Shown: piece after piece, positions 62,385 to 64,000 of the stretch
How the letters are laid out: the number at the start of each line of letters is the position of its first letter
How positions within the stretch are numbered: the stretch's first letter is position 1
Program-made: the position numbers and the translations under genes
Assembly (NCBI GenBank): GCA_028564705.1
Contig: JAPXFQ010002804.1
Location: forward strand, 682,001-746,000
From: Apricaphanius iberus
Lineage: Eukaryota > Chordata > Actinopteri > Cyprinodontiformes > Aphaniidae
Direction of reading: 5' to 3'
DNA length: 64,000 nucleotides
Notes under the pieces: generated by a model
What the model saw: the letters and a program-made list of their open reading frames with translations, nothing else
Database searches by the model: none
What the model was told of the DNA's origin: nothing

Positions 62385-63940
62385 CGGATGTTCGACATTG
62401 GATTTTTAAACATAAATATCTGATATACTGATGTAGTCCGACTCCTGTTCAAACTTTGGCTCAGAAATGCAGTAACCGGGGAGCACGGTGGTGCAGCTGG
62501 TAGCGCAGCTCACCTCACAGCTAGAAGGTCCTGGGTTCGATTCCTGCCGGGGAAGCTGTGGGTGCTGAAGGTGTGTTTGATCCTCCATATCATCAGCACC
62601 CACACCCTGGGTGGGGTTGGCAAAAGGGCCTTTCTGTGTGGAGTTTGCATGTTCTCCCCGTGTTCCCTTGAGTAGTTAATGTGAGCTACTCCCACAAAAA
62701 CATGTATCAGTTCTGGGCTATATACTGCCCCCTCCTGGCTGACCGAGGCGCCTGAGGGGTTGGAGAGTATCCAGCTGGAATAGTGTGATCCTTCCACACG
62801 CTACGTCCAGCTGGGGGAACCCCAAATGGGCCTGTTCACTCCTCAAGTAGGAAGGAGGCTTGAGCTCAGTGCAGGGCCCTCCTACGGTCAGCAGAGGGAA
62901 GGCAATGCCCAGGACTGTACTTAGGTAGGAACACTGGGGTGATAATAATGGGGAAAAAATCGTGGGATAAAAAAATATAAAAAGAAATGCAGTAACCACA
63001 GAATTTTTGCCAACAAGCAAATACAAAAATCTCAAAAACTGCATTAGAGCTCTTATATTTGACATTTTGAGAGAGAGGAAAAGTAGCTGAAGAGTTTGAT
63101 ATTTAATACATATATATTGCGTAACAGTTGTGCATTAAAAAAAACTAAAAACTAATACCGATCATTCCCGATGTAAGAAAGCCTAGTCAGCAACGCCCTC
63201 TGGTGGACAAACTCTATAAAGACTGAACCCTTTTTTCTTTGTGTTTTTCCACGCGAGTCAGCAGTGTGCACATGTCTTCCTGGTGCTGCAGAGGAGCTTA
63301 GCCATTAGCAGCTAATGCAGCCCAATACGAACATGTTTTTCGTGCGTTATGGACAACAGAAGTGAGTGAAATGTTTCAGTTTGACCTTCAACAATAGTTT
63401 GCTATTGTGTTTTTTGGTTAATTTAGTTCATTTTCCATATTTTGGATGTTTTCTTCTGGCTAATGCTAATTAGGCCTCACATATATTGTTTGTGCGGGTT
63501 AATGTTTAGGTATGTTACTGCAACTTACATGTTTACATGCTTGTTTTACATACCCCAATCTTGATTTATCCTCATTATGTGGGCTTTACATAGTCTGCCT
63601 GTTAAATCTGTTTCGGATGATGATAATAGTTTATTTCTCCGTTAGCAAATAATGATAAACACTTATCGCCTTATTGCGAATATGTACATGTATTTATTGT
63701 TGTTTTGCTCTGTTTGTATTGCAGACCACTTATACTGCACATGTTCATAAATAAATAAGCTTAAAAGCTATCCCTCTCCAGTCCTGATTCACTAACCGGA
63801 ATCAAGCCATACTGTTTCCACCTCAACCAGTTAAAATTATTTAGTGGGCTCTAGGTATAGTGCCTCCACTTCACCCGACATGACATTTTAATGGCAATTT
63901 CAGCGGATAATATCGGGACACGGATTATATCAGACATCTT
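62385..63940. mobile_element. hAT-like non-autonomous element, host of a SINE insertion
   Basis: The left side CGGATGTTCGACATTGGATT, CTGATATACTGATGTAGTCC and the right side GATAATATCGGGACACGG, ATATCAGACATC have the GATAT/ATATCGG-rich ends of fish hAT-like repeats. Interior text such as CGCCCTCTGGTGGACAAACT is also typical. The limits are approximate and no transposase frame is visible. Confidence 0.4.
62478..62982 (+). mobile_element. tRNA-headed SINE with 15-bp target-site duplication
   Basis: The head has an A-box-like TGGTGCAGCTGG (62489-62500) and a B box GGTTCGATTCC (62534-62544), so it derives from a tRNA-type RNA polymerase III promoter. The body (for example TGTGTGGAGTTTGCATGTTC) is widely repeated in fish, and the 3' end is A-rich. 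AGAAATGCAGTAACC is duplicated exactly at 62463-62477 and 62983-62997. The head is diverged from a working tRNA. The SINE sits inside the hAT-like element, so it is the younger of the two. Confidence 0.88.
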
Positions 63941-64000
63941 TTATTACAAGGTGCCATTCCTCACCCCACAGTATCGGTCTTCATTGAAAAACTGAGGAGG

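Noticed and set aside
62478..62560. Functional tRNA gene
   Set aside because: The A and B boxes are present, but the segment does not fold as a complete tRNA and continues into a SINE body with a target duplication.

Overview
The window looks like a vertebrate, almost certainly teleost fish, chromosome segment. Genes are split by long AT-rich introns with GT-AG splice sites. The interspersed DNA is a typical fish mixture: many Tc1-like DNA transposons, hAT-like TIR elements, L1-like and other LINEs, a DIRS-type tyrosine-recombinase remnant, a Penelope-like element (PLE) and a tRNA-headed SINE. No bacterial features, CRISPR arrays or rRNA genes were seen.

The one host gene I can identify is trappc9 (NIBP, a TRAPPII subunit), on the minus strand. 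Seven coding exons can be placed from sequence: 45463-44862, 39768-39623, 39327-39202, 34889-34765, 24934-24809, 23134-22918 and 19556-19413. Their intron phases fit without a gap and give about 491 N-terminal codons. The rest of the gene should lie to the left of the window, because I found no later exon, so the intron after 19413 is at least 19.4 kb. Two more upstream exons (47199-47059 and a donor at 47517) are in frame with the first recognised coding exon. They may encode an N-terminal extension or be stop-free 5' UTR.

Layout. 1-1330: 3' half of a PLE with GIY-YIG endonuclease and a hammerhead-like motif in its tail. 3.5-9.8 kb: SINE-like repeats, a DIRS remnant, and a TIR element with a 10-bp target duplication. 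12.8-17.6 kb: a Tc1 relic and a restriction-like-endonuclease LINE. 19.4-45.5 kb: the trappc9 exons, with introns holding an L1-like element with target duplication (26.3-29.0 kb), several Tc1 relics and deletion derivatives, and LINE tails. 45.5-48.7 kb: the trappc9 5' end, with a 5'-truncated L1 inserted just upstream. 48.8-50.4 kb: a complete but stop-riddled Tc1-like element with matched 213-bp inverted repeats. 51.2-55.6 kb: a TIR element, a long foldback structure with seven units spaced exactly 152 bp apart, and a LINE endonuclease relic. 55.6-64 kb: mostly unassigned sequence, plus a perfect inverted duplication of the PLE tail and a SINE nested in a hAT-like element.

Most likely to be new are the foldback with its 152-bp array (53.1-54.9 kb), the hammerhead-like motif with the palindromic PLE tail, and the in-frame upstream exons of trappc9. 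Everything here was read by eye; splice sites and family names need alignment to confirm.
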